Shown: piece after piece, positions 24,826 through 34,654 of the stretch
Numbering within the stretch: the first letter of the stretch is position 1
How the letters are laid out: each line of letters starts with the position of its first letter
Source of the DNA: Accumulibacter sp031732815
Lineage (GTDB): Bacteria > Pseudomonadota > Gammaproteobacteria > Burkholderiales > Rhodocyclaceae
Assembly: GCF_031732815.1 (NCBI RefSeq)
Contig: NZ_JAVMKF010000293.1
Span: forward strand, 15,252-79,251
Direction of reading: 5' to 3'
Length of the DNA: 64,000 bases
Program-made: the position numbers and the translations under genes
Notes under the pieces: model-generated
Seen by the model: only the letters and a program-made list of their open reading frames with translations
Database searches by the model: none
Told to the model about the DNA's origin: nothing

Positions 24826-27800
24826 GTGATCGATTCAGCCATACCCGAGCGGCAGGGGCTTTACGACCCGGCCAACGAACACGACGCCTGCGGCGTCGGT
24901 TTTGTAGCACAAATCCGAGGCAAGAAGAGTCACTCGATCATTGAGCAGGGACTGCTCATCCTGAAGAACCTGGATCATCGCGGTGCGGTCGGTGCCGATC
25001 CCTTGATGGGTGATGGCGCTGGCATTCTCATCCAGATTCCGGACGAACTGTATCGCGCCGAAATGCTTGCCAAGGGTGTCCATTTGCCGCCCGTCGGCGA
25101 CTATGGCGTTGGTATGGTCTTCCTGCCGAAGGAGTCGGCGTCGCGCCTCGCTTGTCAGGAAGAAATCGAGCGTGCGGTACGTTCCGAAGGCCAGGTCGTT
25201 CTCGGCTGGCGCGACGTACCGGTCGATCATGGTCTGCCGATGTCGCCCACGGTGCGGGCGCGTGAGCCGGTGATCCGGCAGATCTTTGTCGGCCGTGGCG
25301 CCGATGTCATGGTTACCGATGCGCTCGAGCGCAAGCTCTACGTCATCCGGCGGCGCGCCGCGAATGCCATTCTGGCGCTGGGCCTGAAGCACGGGAAGGA
25401 CTTTTATCAACCGTCGATGTCGGCGCGCACCGTCGTCTACAAGGGTCTGCTCCTGGCCGACCAGGTTGGCGCGTACTACACCGACTTGCAGCAGGCGCAG
25501 TGCATTTCGGCGATCGCGCTGGTACACCAGCGCTTCTCGACCAATACCTTCCCGACCTGGCGTTTGGCGCATCCCTTCAGGATGATCGCTCACAATGGCG
25601 AAATCAACACACTGCGCGGCAACTACAACTGGATGCGGGCGCGGGAGAAAGGGACTTCTTCGCCACTTCTCGGGCGCGACCTCGAGAAGATCTGGCCGTT
25701 GATCTATCCGGGACAGTCGGACTCGGCGTGTTTCGACAATGCGCTCGAACTGCTCGTGATGGGTGGCTACTCGCTGGCGCACGCGATGATGATGCTGATT
25801 CCTGAAGCCTGGGAGTCGCATACCTTGATGGACGAACGGCGCAGCGCCTTCTACAAGTACCACGCCGCGATGATCGAGCCCTGGGACGGGCCCGCGGCCG
25901 TCGCGTTCACCGATGGGCGGCAGATTGGCGCGACGCTCGACCGCAACGGGCTACGGCCGGCGCGCTATCTGATTACCGACGACGATCTGGTGGTGATGGC
26001 GTCGGAAGCCGGTGTCCTGCCGATTCCCGAGGAGAGAATCGTCAAGAAGTGGCGCCTGCAGCCAGGCAAGATGTTCCTCATCGATCTCGACCAGGGTCGC
26101 ATCATCGAAGACGCCGAGCTGAAAGACACGCTGGCGCGCAGCAAGCCTTACCAGGATTGGCTGAGCCGCATCAACATCAAGCTCGACGACCTGCCGGCGC
26201 CGAAAACCTCGCCGATGCGCGCCGCCCCCGCTTCGTTGCTCGATCGGCAGCAGGCCTTCGGCTACAGCCAGGAGGATCTCAAGTTCATTCTCGACCCGAT
26301 GGCCACTTCGGGTGAGGAAGCGACCGGCTCCATGGGCAACGATTCGCCTCTCGCCGTCCTGTCGCATCGGAACAAGCCCCTGTTCAACTATTTCCGCCAG
26401 CTTTTCGCGCAGGTAACCAATCCGCCGATCGATCCGATCCGTGAGCAGATCGTCATGTCGCTCGTCTCGTTCATCGGCCCGAAACCGAATCTGCTCGGAA
26501 TCAACGAGATCAACCCCCCCTATCGTCTTGAGGTGGCGCAGCCCGTTCTCGACTTCGACCAGATGGCCAAGCTTCGCCGCATCGCGAGCTACACGGGCAA
26601 CAAGTTCCACTCGGCCGAGCTCGATATCTGCTACCCGATCGCCTGGGGCAACGAAGGCGTCGAGGCGCGCCTGGCCTCGCTCTGCCACGAGGCCGAAGAC
26701 CACGTGCTGCTCCGAGGCTCGAGCATCCTGATCATTTCCGATCGGCGGATCGACCGTGAGCACGTCGCCATCCCCGCCCTGCTGGCGACCTCGGCAGTCC
26801 ATCAGCACCTGGTGATGAAGGGCTTGCGTACGCGCGTCGGTCTCGTCGTCGAAACCGGCGCTGCGCGTGAGACGCATCACTTCGCGGTCCTCGCCGGCTA
26901 CGGTGCTGAAGCCGTGCATCCTTACCTGGTGCTGGAGACGATCCAGCAAATGGTCGGCGGCGACGCCGAGAAGGGCGACAAGGCGATCAAGCATTTCGTC
27001 AAAGGGGTCGGCAAGGGACTGCTCAAGGTCATGTCCAAAATGGGCATTTCGACCTACATGTCGTATACCGGGGCGCAGATCTTCGAAGCTGTCGGCTTGC
27101 AGCAGCGCGTCGTCGACAAGTACTTCACCGGGACGTCCACGCAGGTCGAAGGAATTGGCGTCTTCGAGATCATGGAAGAGGCTATTCGTCTGCACAAGCA
27201 GGCGTTCAGCGAAGACCCGGTGCTTGCCGGCATGCTCGACGCTGGCGGCGAATATGCTTACCGCGTGCGCGGTGAGGAACACATGTGGACGCCCGAGGCG
27301 ATTGCCAAACTGCAGCACGCGACGCGCAGCGGTCAGTTCTCGACCTACAAGGAGTACGCCCAGATCATCAACGATCAGACGGCGCGTCATATGACCTTGC
27401 GCGGCCTGTTCGAGATCAAGCCGGCAGGCCCGCCGGTGCCGCTCGAGGAAGTCGAATCGGCCAAGGAAATCGTCAAGCGCTTCACCACCGGCGCGATGTC
27501 GCTGGGTTCGATCTCGACCGAGGCGCACTCGACGCTGGCGATCGCCATGAACCGTCTGGGCGGCAAGTCGAACACCGGGGAAGGCGGTGAAGACCCGGCG
27601 CGCTTCAAGCTGCTCCAGGGAGGCGAACTGCTCTCGGATGTGGTCGGCAAGTCACGCATCGAGCGCGACCTGGTCTTGCAGCCCGGAGACAGCCTGCGCT
27701 CGGCGATCAAGCAGGTGGCATCCGGTCGCTTCGGCGTAACCGCCGAATATCTGATCAACGCCGACCAGATCCAGATCAAGATGGCGCAGGGCGCGAAGCC

Positions 27801-29508
27801 CGGTGAAGGCGGCCAGTTGCCCGGCCACAAGGTTTCCGAATACATAGGCTTCCTGCGCCACTCGGTGCCCGGCGTCGGGCTGATTTCGCCACCGCCGCAC
27901 CACGATATCTACTCGATTGAAGACCTGGCACAGCTCATTCATGACCTGAAGAACGTCAACCCCGGCGCGTCGATCAGCGTCAAGCTGGTCTCCGAGGTCG
28001 GGGTTGGCACGGTGGCCGCCGGCGTGACGAAAGCCAAGGCCGATCATCTGGTGATCGCCGGTCACGATGGTGGAACCGGGGCCAGTCCGCTGTCCTCGAT
28101 CAAGCATGCCGGGTCGCCATGGGAACTGGGCCTGGCCGAAACGCAACAGACGCTGGTGCTCAACCGGCTGCGTGGACGCGTTCGCGTCCAGGTCGATGGC
28201 CAGATCAAGACGGGTCGCGACGTTCTGGTCGGTGCCCTGCTCGGTGCCGATGAATTCGGCTTCGCCACCGCGCCACTGGTCGTTGAAGGTTGCATCATGA
28301 TGCGCAAGTGCCACCTGAACACCTGTCCGGTCGGTGTGGCGACCCAGGATCCTGTTCTGCGTCGGCGCTTTTCCGGTCAACCCGAACATGTTGTGAATTA
28401 CTTCTTCTTCGTTGCCGAGGAACTGCGCGAAGCGATGGCGCGAATCGGGATCAAGCGCTTCGACGACCTGGTCGGCCGCTTCGATCTGTTGGAGATGAAG
28501 AAGGGAATCGCGCATTGGAAAGCACGCGGCCTCGACTACAGCCGAATCTTCCGGCGCCCGCCGAACACCGCCGACGTTCCGGCTTTTCACTGCGAAGAGC
28601 AGGAGCACGGCCTGGCCGGTGCGCTCGACCGGCAACTCATCGAGGCGGCCCAGGTCGCGCTCGAGCGAGGCGAAAAGGTCAGCCTCGAACTGCCGCTGCG
28701 TAACGTCAACCGCACCGTTGGCGCCATGCTTTCGGGGCAAGTGGCGAAGCGTTACGGGCACGCCGGTTTGCCCGACGGAACCATCGAGGTTCGCTTCAAG
28801 GGTACGGCGGGACAGGCTTTCGGCGCTTTTCTGGCGCACGGAATCAGTTTCGACCTGATTGGTGAGGCCAACGACTACGTCGGTAAAGGCTTGTCTGGCG
28901 GGCGGGTCATCGTGCGTCCGAACCACGGCTTTCGCGGCGAGACTCCGAGCAACATCATTATTGGTAATACGGTTTTGTACGGTGCGATCGAGGGCGAAGC
29001 TTTCTTCGCAGGCGTCGCCGGCGAGCGCTTTGCCGTGCGCAACTCGGGTGCGACGGCGGTCGTCGAGGGCGTCGGCGACCACGGCTGCGAGTACATGACG
29101 GGCGGAACGGTGGTCGTCATCGGGCAGACGGGCCGCAACTTTGCGGCCGGGATGTCGGGCGGCGTAGCCTACGTCCTGGACGAGGAGCGAAGCTTTGCCT
29201 CGCGCTGCAATATGGCACAGGTCTCGCTCGAACCGATTGCCGAAGAGTTCGCCGCGCGCAAGGACAGCGACGCCGGCGAGGATCTCGAGGGACACGGCCG
29301 AGTCGATCTGCGTCATCTTGGTCAGAGCGACGAGGCGCTGCTCAAAGGACTGATCGAAAGACACTATGGCCTTACCGGCAGCCGCCAGGCCAGGCGCCTG
29401 CTGTCCGAGTGGGAGCGCTACCGCGCGCGCTTCGTCAAGGTCATGCCGCACGAATACCGGCGCGTGCTCACGGAAATGGCCGCGAAAAAGCAACTGGAGG
29501 CAGCATAG
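24826..29508 (+). CDS. gltB: Glutamate synthase (NADPH) large subunit
   Basis: GltB makes glutamate from glutamine and 2-oxoglutarate. The 1560-residue protein has the family length. A short propeptide precedes the class II glutaminase nucleophile Cys22 (HDACGVGF). Then come the central domain, the FMN-binding synthase domain (GGKSNTGEGGEDP, PGEGGQLPG, GHDGGTGASP), the 3Fe-4S motif Cys1156-Cys1162-Cys1167, and the C-terminal beta-helix GXGXG domain. I choose the GTG at 24826, seven bases after AGGA; the longer frame from 24754 would translate through the leader hairpins. gltD follows after two bases. Confidence 0.97.
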   Translation: MIDSAIPERQGLYDPANEHDACGVGFVAQIRGKKSHSIIEQGLLILKNLDHRGAVGADPLMGDGAGILIQIPDELYRAEMLAKGVHLPPVGDYGVGMVFLPKESASRLACQEEIERAVRSEGQVVLGWRDVPVDHGLPMSPTVRAREPVIRQIFVGRGADVMVTDALERKLYVIRRRAANAILALGLKHGKDFYQPSMSARTVVYKGLLLADQVGAYYTDLQQAQCISAIALVHQRFSTNTFPTWRLAHPFRMIAHNGEINTLRGNYNWMRAREKGTSSPLLGRDLEKIWPLIYPGQSDSACFDNALELLVMGGYSLAHAMMMLIPEAWESHTLMDERRSAFYKYHAAMIEPWDGPAAVAFTDGRQIGATLDRNGLRPARYLITDDDLVVMASEAGVLPIPEERIVKKWRLQPGKMFLIDLDQGRIIEDAELKDTLARSKPYQDWLSRINIKLDDLPAPKTSPMRAAPASLLDRQQAFGYSQEDLKFILDPMATSGEEATGSMGNDSPLAVLSHRNKPLFNYFRQLFAQVTNPPIDPIREQIVMSLVSFIGPKPNLLGINEINPPYRLEVAQPVLDFDQMAKLRRIASYTGNKFHSAELDICYPIAWGNEGVEARLASLCHEAEDHVLLRGSSILIISDRRIDREHVAIPALLATSAVHQHLVMKGLRTRVGLVVETGAARETHHFAVLAGYGAEAVHPYLVLETIQQMVGGDAEKGDKAIKHFVKGVGKGLLKVMSKMGISTYMSYTGAQIFEAVGLQQRVVDKYFTGTSTQVEGIGVFEIMEEAIRLHKQAFSEDPVLAGMLDAGGEYAYRVRGEEHMWTPEAIAKLQHATRSGQFSTYKEYAQIINDQTARHMTLRGLFEIKPAGPPVPLEEVESAKEIVKRFTTGAMSLGSISTEAHSTLAIAMNRLGGKSNTGEGGEDPARFKLLQGGELLSDVVGKSRIERDLVLQPGDSLRSAIKQVASGRFGVTAEYLINADQIQIKMAQGAKPGEGGQLPGHKVSEYIGFLRHSVPGVGLISPPPHHDIYSIEDLAQLIHDLKNVNPGASISVKLVSEVGVGTVAAGVTKAKADHLVIAGHDGGTGASPLSSIKHAGSPWELGLAETQQTLVLNRLRGRVRVQVDGQIKTGRDVLVGALLGADEFGFATAPLVVEGCIMMRKCHLNTCPVGVATQDPVLRRRFSGQPEHVVNYFFFVAEELREAMARIGIKRFDDLVGRFDLLEMKKGIAHWKARGLDYSRIFRRPPNTADVPAFHCEEQEHGLAGALDRQLIEAAQVALERGEKVSLELPLRNVNRTVGAMLSGQVAKRYGHAGLPDGTIEVRFKGTAGQAFGAFLAHGISFDLIGEANDYVGKGLSGGRVIVRPNHGFRGETPSNIIIGNTVLYGAIEGEAFFAGVAGERFAVRNSGATAVVEGVGDHGCEYMTGGTVVVIGQTGRNFAAGMSGGVAYVLDEERSFASRCNMAQVSLEPIAEEFAARKDSDAGEDLEGHGRVDLRHLGQSDEALLKGLIERHYGLTGSRQARRLLSEWERYRARFVKVMPHEYRRVLTEMAAKKQLEAA

Positions 29509-29510
29509 TC

Positions 29511-30953
29511 ATGGGAAAGCCCACCGGATTCATCGAGTACCAACGTTTGGCGGAAGCTGCCGAGCCGAGTCAATCGCGGCTCAAGCACTACCGGGAGTTC
29601 GTGCACGTACTGAACGATGAGCAGGCGCGGATGCAGGGTGCGCGTTGCATGGACTGCGGCATTCCCTTCTGCAGTAACGCTTGCCCGGTCAACAACATCA
29701 TCCCGGACTGGAACGACCTGGTTTATCGCGGCAACTGGGAGCAGGCGCTGGCCGTTCTGCACTCGACCAACAACTTTCCCGACTTCACTGGCCGCATTTG
29801 TCCGGCCCCGTGTGAAGCCGGCTGCACACTGAACATCAACACCGACGCCGTTGGCATCAAGTCGATCGAGCACGCGATCATCGACAAGGGTTGGGAAAAG
29901 GGGTGGATTCGCCCGCAGCCAGCCAAGGCGAAAACGGGCAGGAAAGTGGCCATCGTCGGTTCCGGACCGGCTGGCTTGGCGGCAGCCCAGCAACTGGCGC
30001 GTGTCGGCCACACCGTGGTGGTCTTTGAAAAGAATGATCGCATTGGCGGTCTGCTGCGCTACGGGATCCCCGACTTCAAGCTGGAAAAGTCGCTGATCGA
30101 CCTGCGCATTCGCCAGATGGAGGCGGAAGGCGTCGCTTTTCGTGTCAACCAGACGGTGGGTGGTAGTGGACCCGGTGCGCTACCGGTTGCCACGTTGCTC
30201 GCCGAATTCGATGCGCTGGTTCTCGCTGGCGGTGCCGAGGCACCACGCGACCTGCCCGTGCCGGGGCGTGACCTTGCCGGAGTGCATTTCGCGATGGATT
30301 TTCTGCCGCAACAGAACAAGGTCAATGCGGGTGATCGGCTCAGCGGACAGATCCGGGCGACCGGCAAGCGGGTCGTCGTCATCGGCGGGGGCGATACCGG
30401 TTCGGATTGTGTCGGCACGAGCAACCGCCAGGGAGCTGCTTCGGTCATCCAGTTCGAGCTGATGCCACAGCCGCCGGAGCAGGAAGACAAGAGTCTGACC
30501 TGGCCGTATTGGCCGTTGAAGTTACGCACATCTTCGTCGCACGAAGAGGGCTGCGTGCGCGACTTCGCGGTCGCGACGCAGGAATTTCTCGGTAAGGAAG
30601 GCAAGCTTACCGGCCTGCGCGTCGTACGCGTGGAGTGGCAGGGTGGCCGGATGAGCGAGGTCGCCGGCAGTCAGTTCGAGCTCGGCGCCGACCTGGTGTT
30701 GCTTGCCATGGGTTTCGTCTCGCCGGTGCAGCAAGGTTTGCTCGAGCACATCGGGGTCGAACTCGATGCGCGCGGCAACGTCAAGGCGACGACCGAGGGC
30801 GTCGGCTGTTACGCGACCAACGTCGCCAAGGTTTTTGCCGCCGGCGACATGCGCCGTGGACAATCTCTCGTCGTCTGGGCGATTCGGGAAGGTCGGCAAT
30901 GCGCACGTGAGGTCGACGCCTTCCTGATGGGCAGTTCGACCTTGCCACGGTGA
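29511..30953 (+). CDS. gltD: Glutamate synthase small subunit
   Basis: GltD passes electrons from NADPH through FAD and 4Fe-4S clusters to GltB. The 480-residue protein starts with the Fe-S domain (MDCGIPFC, CPVNN and CPAPCEAGCTL cysteines), followed by the FAD-binding VGSGPAGLAAAQQL near residue 147 and the NADPH-binding GGGDTGSDCVGTS. It ends with FAAGDMRRGQSLVVWAI, the second part of the FAD site. The ATG lies two bases after the gltB stop, with AACTGGAGG-type ribosome site inside the end of gltB. Confidence 0.97.
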   Translation: MGKPTGFIEYQRLAEAAEPSQSRLKHYREFVHVLNDEQARMQGARCMDCGIPFCSNACPVNNIIPDWNDLVYRGNWEQALAVLHSTNNFPDFTGRICPAPCEAGCTLNINTDAVGIKSIEHAIIDKGWEKGWIRPQPAKAKTGRKVAIVGSGPAGLAAAQQLARVGHTVVVFEKNDRIGGLLRYGIPDFKLEKSLIDLRIRQMEAEGVAFRVNQTVGGSGPGALPVATLLAEFDALVLAGGAEAPRDLPVPGRDLAGVHFAMDFLPQQNKVNAGDRLSGQIRATGKRVVVIGGGDTGSDCVGTSNRQGAASVIQFELMPQPPEQEDKSLTWPYWPLKLRTSSSHEEGCVRDFAVATQEFLGKEGKLTGLRVVRVEWQGGRMSEVAGSQFELGADLVLLAMGFVSPVQQGLLEHIGVELDARGNVKATTEGVGCYATNVAKVFAAGDMRRGQSLVVWAIREGRQCAREVDAFLMGSSTLPR

Positions 30954-31049
30954 ATCGGCGCGCTTGGGCCGTCAGCGCAGAGCGGCAGGCAGCGGACGTC
31001 GCCTGCCGACAGACTGCGCCGTACGTTTACTCTGCAGCGCGTGCGCACT

Positions 31050-31058
31050 TGATACAAT
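31050..31058 (+). promoter_or_regulatory. Extended -10 promoter candidate for glmUS
   Basis: TG-A-TACAAT at 31050-31058 is an extended -10 element (5 of 6 to TATAAT) in the gltD-glmU gap. A -35 match at normal spacing is weak. The leader to the glmU ATG would be about 160 nt. Confidence 0.4.
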
Positions 31059-31070
31059 GGCGATCGTGAT

Positions 31071-31106
31071 ATTGTTCCGGATGTCGGCAGGCCGTTGTGG
31101 AACAAT
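31071..31106. repeat. 8-bp inverted repeat in the glmU leader
   Basis: ATTGTTCC (31071-31078) and GGAACAAT (31099-31106) are perfect inverted repeats 20 bases apart, just downstream of the extended -10 candidate. They could be an operator or an RNA stem; neither is proven. Confidence 0.4.
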
Positions 31107-31223
31107 TCCCGCAAGCGATCAGGTGCCCTGCCTCCTTTCCCGCCGTACCGCCTTGGTCGAACGCGCGCTGCGCGCGTCGTCGGCAGGCGTCGGAGCAACC
31201 TTCAGCGCAGGTATTTCAAGCCC

Positions 31224-32582
31224 ATGAACATCGTTATCCTCGCTGCCGGTCAGGGCAAGCGCATGCATTCGAATTTGCCCAAGGTCCTGCATCCACTGGC
31301 CGGCAAGCCATTGGTTCGGCACGTCATCGAAACGGCGCGCAGCCTCGCGCCAAGAACGATGTGTGTCGTCTACGGACACGGCGGCGATGCTGTGCGCGCA
31401 GCACTCGCCGCACCAGACTTGACCTGGGTCCTGCAGGATCCGCAGCTGGGCACCGGACATGCGGTGATGCAGGCGGCGCCGCAGTTGGCGCCGGGCGGAA
31501 CCACACTGATCCTGTATGGTGACGTGCCGCTGATCCAGGGCGAGACACTGCAAAGACTGGTACACGCTGCACGGAACGCCTTGGCCATCCTGACCGTCGA
31601 ATTGCTTGACCCGACCGGCTATGGGCGCATCGTGCGCGACGCATCCGGCGCCGTCCAGCGAATCGTCGAGCACAAGGATGCCAGTGCTGGCGAGAGGTCA
31701 ATCCGCGAGGTGAACACAGGAATCATCGCCCTGCCAACGGATCGCCTGGTCGGCTGGCTCGCCCGCCTGTCAAACGACAATGCGCAACGTGAGTATTATC
31801 TGACTGACATCGTCGGCATGGCGCTTGCTGCGGCTTTGCCCATTACCACCGCTCAGCCGCAAGGCGAGTGGGAAGTGATGGGGGTAAACAGCAAGGTACA
31901 GCTCGCCGAACTCGAGCGCATCGTCCAGCGAAGAATTGCCGAGAGTCTGATGGAAAGCGGTGTTCGCCTGGCCGACCCGGCGCGCCTCGATGTGCGCGGC
32001 GAGCTGATCTGCGGGCGCGACGTCTTCATCGACGTCAACTGCGTCTTCGAAGGTCGCGTGGTTCTCGACGAAGCTGTCGAGGTGGGTCCTGCCTGCGTCT
32101 TCAAGAATGCGCAGATCGGTGCCGGTGTGCGCGTGGCCGCTTTCAGCCACATCGAAGATGCGGTCGTTGGGCCGGATGCTGTCGTCGGTCCGTTTGCCCG
32201 CTTGCGGCCAGGAACCGAGCTCGCTGCCGGCGCGCATGTCGGGAATTTCGTCGAACTGAAGAATACGAAACTCGGCATACAGTCGAAGGCCAATCACCTG
32301 GCTTACGTCGGCGACGCGGTCGTCGGCAGCCGGGTCAACATTGGCGCCGGAACGATCACCTGCAACTATGACGGCGCCAACAAGTTCAAGACCGTGATCG
32401 AGGACGACGCTTTCATCGGCTCGGATACACAACTGGTCGCACCGGTTACGGTTGGCCGCGGCGCGACTCTCGGTGCGGGTACGACCCTGACCAAGGACGC
32501 ACCGGCGGACACGCTGACCCTCTCGCGTGTTCGACAGGTTTCCCTCCCGGGCTGGCAACGGCCCCAAAAAACGAAAAAGTGA
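31224..32582 (+). CDS. glmU: Bifunctional UDP-N-acetylglucosamine pyrophosphorylase / glucosamine-1-phosphate acetyltransferase
   Basis: GlmU makes UDP-GlcNAc, the precursor of peptidoglycan and LPS. The 452-residue protein starts with the nucleotidyltransferase motif LAAGQGKRM and continues to a left-handed beta-helix acetyltransferase domain (about 230-452) built of hexapeptide repeats, with NFVELKNTKLG, NHLAYVGDA and GAGTITCNYDG. The ATG at 31224 gives the standard N-terminus MNIVILAAG; longer frames reach into the leader. glmS follows six bases after the stop, so both enzymes of the pathway are made together. Confidence 0.97.
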   Translation: MNIVILAAGQGKRMHSNLPKVLHPLAGKPLVRHVIETARSLAPRTMCVVYGHGGDAVRAALAAPDLTWVLQDPQLGTGHAVMQAAPQLAPGGTTLILYGDVPLIQGETLQRLVHAARNALAILTVELLDPTGYGRIVRDASGAVQRIVEHKDASAGERSIREVNTGIIALPTDRLVGWLARLSNDNAQREYYLTDIVGMALAAALPITTAQPQGEWEVMGVNSKVQLAELERIVQRRIAESLMESGVRLADPARLDVRGELICGRDVFIDVNCVFEGRVVLDEAVEVGPACVFKNAQIGAGVRVAAFSHIEDAVVGPDAVVGPFARLRPGTELAAGAHVGNFVELKNTKLGIQSKANHLAYVGDAVVGSRVNIGAGTITCNYDGANKFKTVIEDDAFIGSDTQLVAPVTVGRGATLGAGTTLTKDAPADTLTLSRVRQVSLPGWQRPQKTKK

Positions 32583-32588
32583 TCTGCC

Positions 32589-34418
32589 ATGTGTGGTATT
32601 GTCGCCGCGGTTGCCGACCGCAATGTTGTTCCCATCCTTCTCGAAGGCCTGCGCAAGTTGGAGTATCGTGGCTACGATTCGGCTGGCTTGGCGTTGATCA
32701 ACGAAGCTGGTCTGCAGCGGCTGCGCTCGGTTGGCCGCGTCGCCGAACTGACGGCACAGGTTGAAGCCTTGCAGGCTGCGGGCAACACCGGCATTGCGCA
32801 CACACGCTGGGCGACGCACGGTGTTCCCTGCGAGCGCAACGCGCATCCGCATGTTTCGCATGGACTGGCCGTCGTCCACAACGGGATCATCGAGAACCAC
32901 GAGCCCTTGCGAGCGTATCTGAAGAGCGAAGGCTACGCCTTCGATTCTGATACCGATACCGAGGTCGTCGCGCATCTGGTTGCGCACGAACTGAAAGTCG
33001 AACCCGACTTGCTGACCGCCGTCCGCCGGGCGGTCGGCCAACTGCAGGGAGCTTATGCCATTGCCGTCCTGCGTGAAGAGGATCCGCAGCACATCGTCGT
33101 TGCGCGCGAGGGGGCGCCGCTGCTCCTCGGCCTGACCGACGACGCTTGCTACGCAGCCTCGGACGCCTCGGCTCTGGTCCAGGTGACGCGGCGCATGGTG
33201 TACCTCGAGAACGGCGATTGTGCCGAGCTGCTGCGTAGTCGCTACACGATTGCCCGAGTCGATGGTACGCTGGTTGACCGACCAGAAACCGAGTCGCACC
33301 TGTCGGCCGACGCAATCGAGTTGGGCCATTACCGGCATTTCATGCAGAAGGAAATCTTCGAGCAGCCGGTTGCCCTGGCGAATACGCTGGAAATGCTTGG
33401 CGCGGCGCGCAGCATTCAACCGGGGCTATTCGGTGCCGAGAGCGAAGCTTTGCTCAAGGAAGTTGGGCAGGTCTTGATCATCGCCTGCGGTACGAGCTAT
33501 CACGCGGGCCTGGTGGCCCGTTACTGGCTCGAGTCGATTGCCGGAATACCGTGCGCTGTGGAGGTGGCGAGCGAGTACCGCTATCGCGAATCGGTTCCCG
33601 ACCCGCGCACCTTGGTCGTGACCATTTCCCAGTCCGGCGAAACGGCCGACACGCTGGCGGCACTGCAGCACGCCAAGGCGCTCGGCATGTCGCGCACGCT
33701 ATGCATCTGCAACGTTCCCGAGTCCTCACTGGTGCGGGAAAACGCCCTTCGTTTCATCACTCGCGCTGGTCCGGAGATCGGCGTTGCCTCAACCAAGGCG
33801 TTTACCACTCAGCTTGCTGCACTTTACCTGCTGACGCTGGTACTCGCCAAGGTACGCTCCCGCCTCACGCCGGAGGCAGAAGCGGCCGAGTTGCACGCTG
33901 TTCGCCATCTGCCGATGGCGGTCGCCAGCGCTCTCGAACTGGAGCCGGAGATTCGCGTGTGGTCGGAACGCTTCTCGATGAAGCAGCACGCGCTCTTCCT
34001 TGGTCGCGGTCGACATTACCCGATCGCGCTCGAGGGCGCGTTGAAGCTGAAGGAAATCTCCTACATTCACGCTGAAGCGTATCCGGCAGGCGAACTGAAG
34101 CATGGACCTCTCGCCTTGGTCGACCGTGAGATGCCGGTGATCGCCGTCGCGCCAAATGATGTCCTGCTCGAAAAGCTGAAGTCAAATTTGCAGGAAGTCC
34201 GCGCGCGTGGCGGAGAACTGTACGTCTTCGCCGATGCAGACAGCGAAATGAAGGAATCCGACGGCGTGCATGTCCTGCATCTGCCCGAGCACTACGGCGC
34301 ACTGTCGCCCCTGTTGCACGTGGTACCGCTGCAGTTGCTGGCCTATCATGTTGCGCTGGTCCGCGGAACTGACGTTGACAAACCGCGCAACCTGGCCAAG
34401 TCGGTGACCGTCGAGTAA
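32589..34418 (+). CDS. glmS: Glutamine-fructose-6-phosphate aminotransferase (isomerizing)
   Basis: GlmS makes glucosamine-6-phosphate from fructose-6-phosphate and glutamine. The 609-residue protein starts MCGIV with Cys as the glutaminase nucleophile after Met removal. It has the GIAHTRWATHG and HNGIIENH glutamine-binding motifs and two SIS domains (about 285-430 and 455-600) with CGTSYHAG and SQSGETADT, and ends KSVTVE as in other GlmS. There is no glmS ribozyme sequence in the six-base gap before it. A strong terminator follows 78 bases after the stop. Confidence 0.97.
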   Translation: MCGIVAAVADRNVVPILLEGLRKLEYRGYDSAGLALINEAGLQRLRSVGRVAELTAQVEALQAAGNTGIAHTRWATHGVPCERNAHPHVSHGLAVVHNGIIENHEPLRAYLKSEGYAFDSDTDTEVVAHLVAHELKVEPDLLTAVRRAVGQLQGAYAIAVLREEDPQHIVVAREGAPLLLGLTDDACYAASDASALVQVTRRMVYLENGDCAELLRSRYTIARVDGTLVDRPETESHLSADAIELGHYRHFMQKEIFEQPVALANTLEMLGAARSIQPGLFGAESEALLKEVGQVLIIACGTSYHAGLVARYWLESIAGIPCAVEVASEYRYRESVPDPRTLVVTISQSGETADTLAALQHAKALGMSRTLCICNVPESSLVRENALRFITRAGPEIGVASTKAFTTQLAALYLLTLVLAKVRSRLTPEAEAAELHAVRHLPMAVASALELEPEIRVWSERFSMKQHALFLGRGRHYPIALEGALKLKEISYIHAEAYPAGELKHGPLALVDREMPVIAVAPNDVLLEKLKSNLQEVRARGGELYVFADADSEMKESDGVHVLHLPEHYGALSPLLHVVPLQLLAYHVALVRGTDVDKPRNLAKSVTVE

Positions 34419-34495
34419 GGTCGAGCCCCAGTTCTGCGCGCCCGCGCAGCAAGGCGCCGAGCGGCTTTCCCTGCTATCGGTCAATCCCAACAAGA

Positions 34496-34527
34496 AACGG
34501 CTCGGGAGGTGTTCCTCCCGAGCCGTT
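34496..34527. terminator. Bidirectional terminator between glmS and actP
   Basis: A perfect 14-bp stem (AACGGCTCGGGAGG with CCTCCCGAGCCGTT) encloses the four-base loop TGTT. It is followed by GTGTTGT on the plus strand and TCTTGTT on the minus strand. It lies between the convergent glmS and actP genes and can serve both. Confidence 0.8.
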
Positions 34528-34654
34528 GTGTTGTCCAGCGTGCCGATAGCGGCTACGTATCCCCGGTGTAGGTCACTTGGGCCAGTCGACGCTCATCGGG
34601 TGGGATGCCGGAAACCATTACGCACGCCGTCCAACAGCAAGTTTTCAGCGTCGC

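Noticed and set aside
27652..29493. 613-residue open frame antisense to gltB
   Set aside because: It is a complete mirror of gltB, with no domain, no ribosome site and composition set by the GC-rich codons of the sense gene.
32583..32588. glmS ribozyme upstream of glmS
   Set aside because: Only six bases separate glmU and glmS, so there is no room for the ribozyme core.
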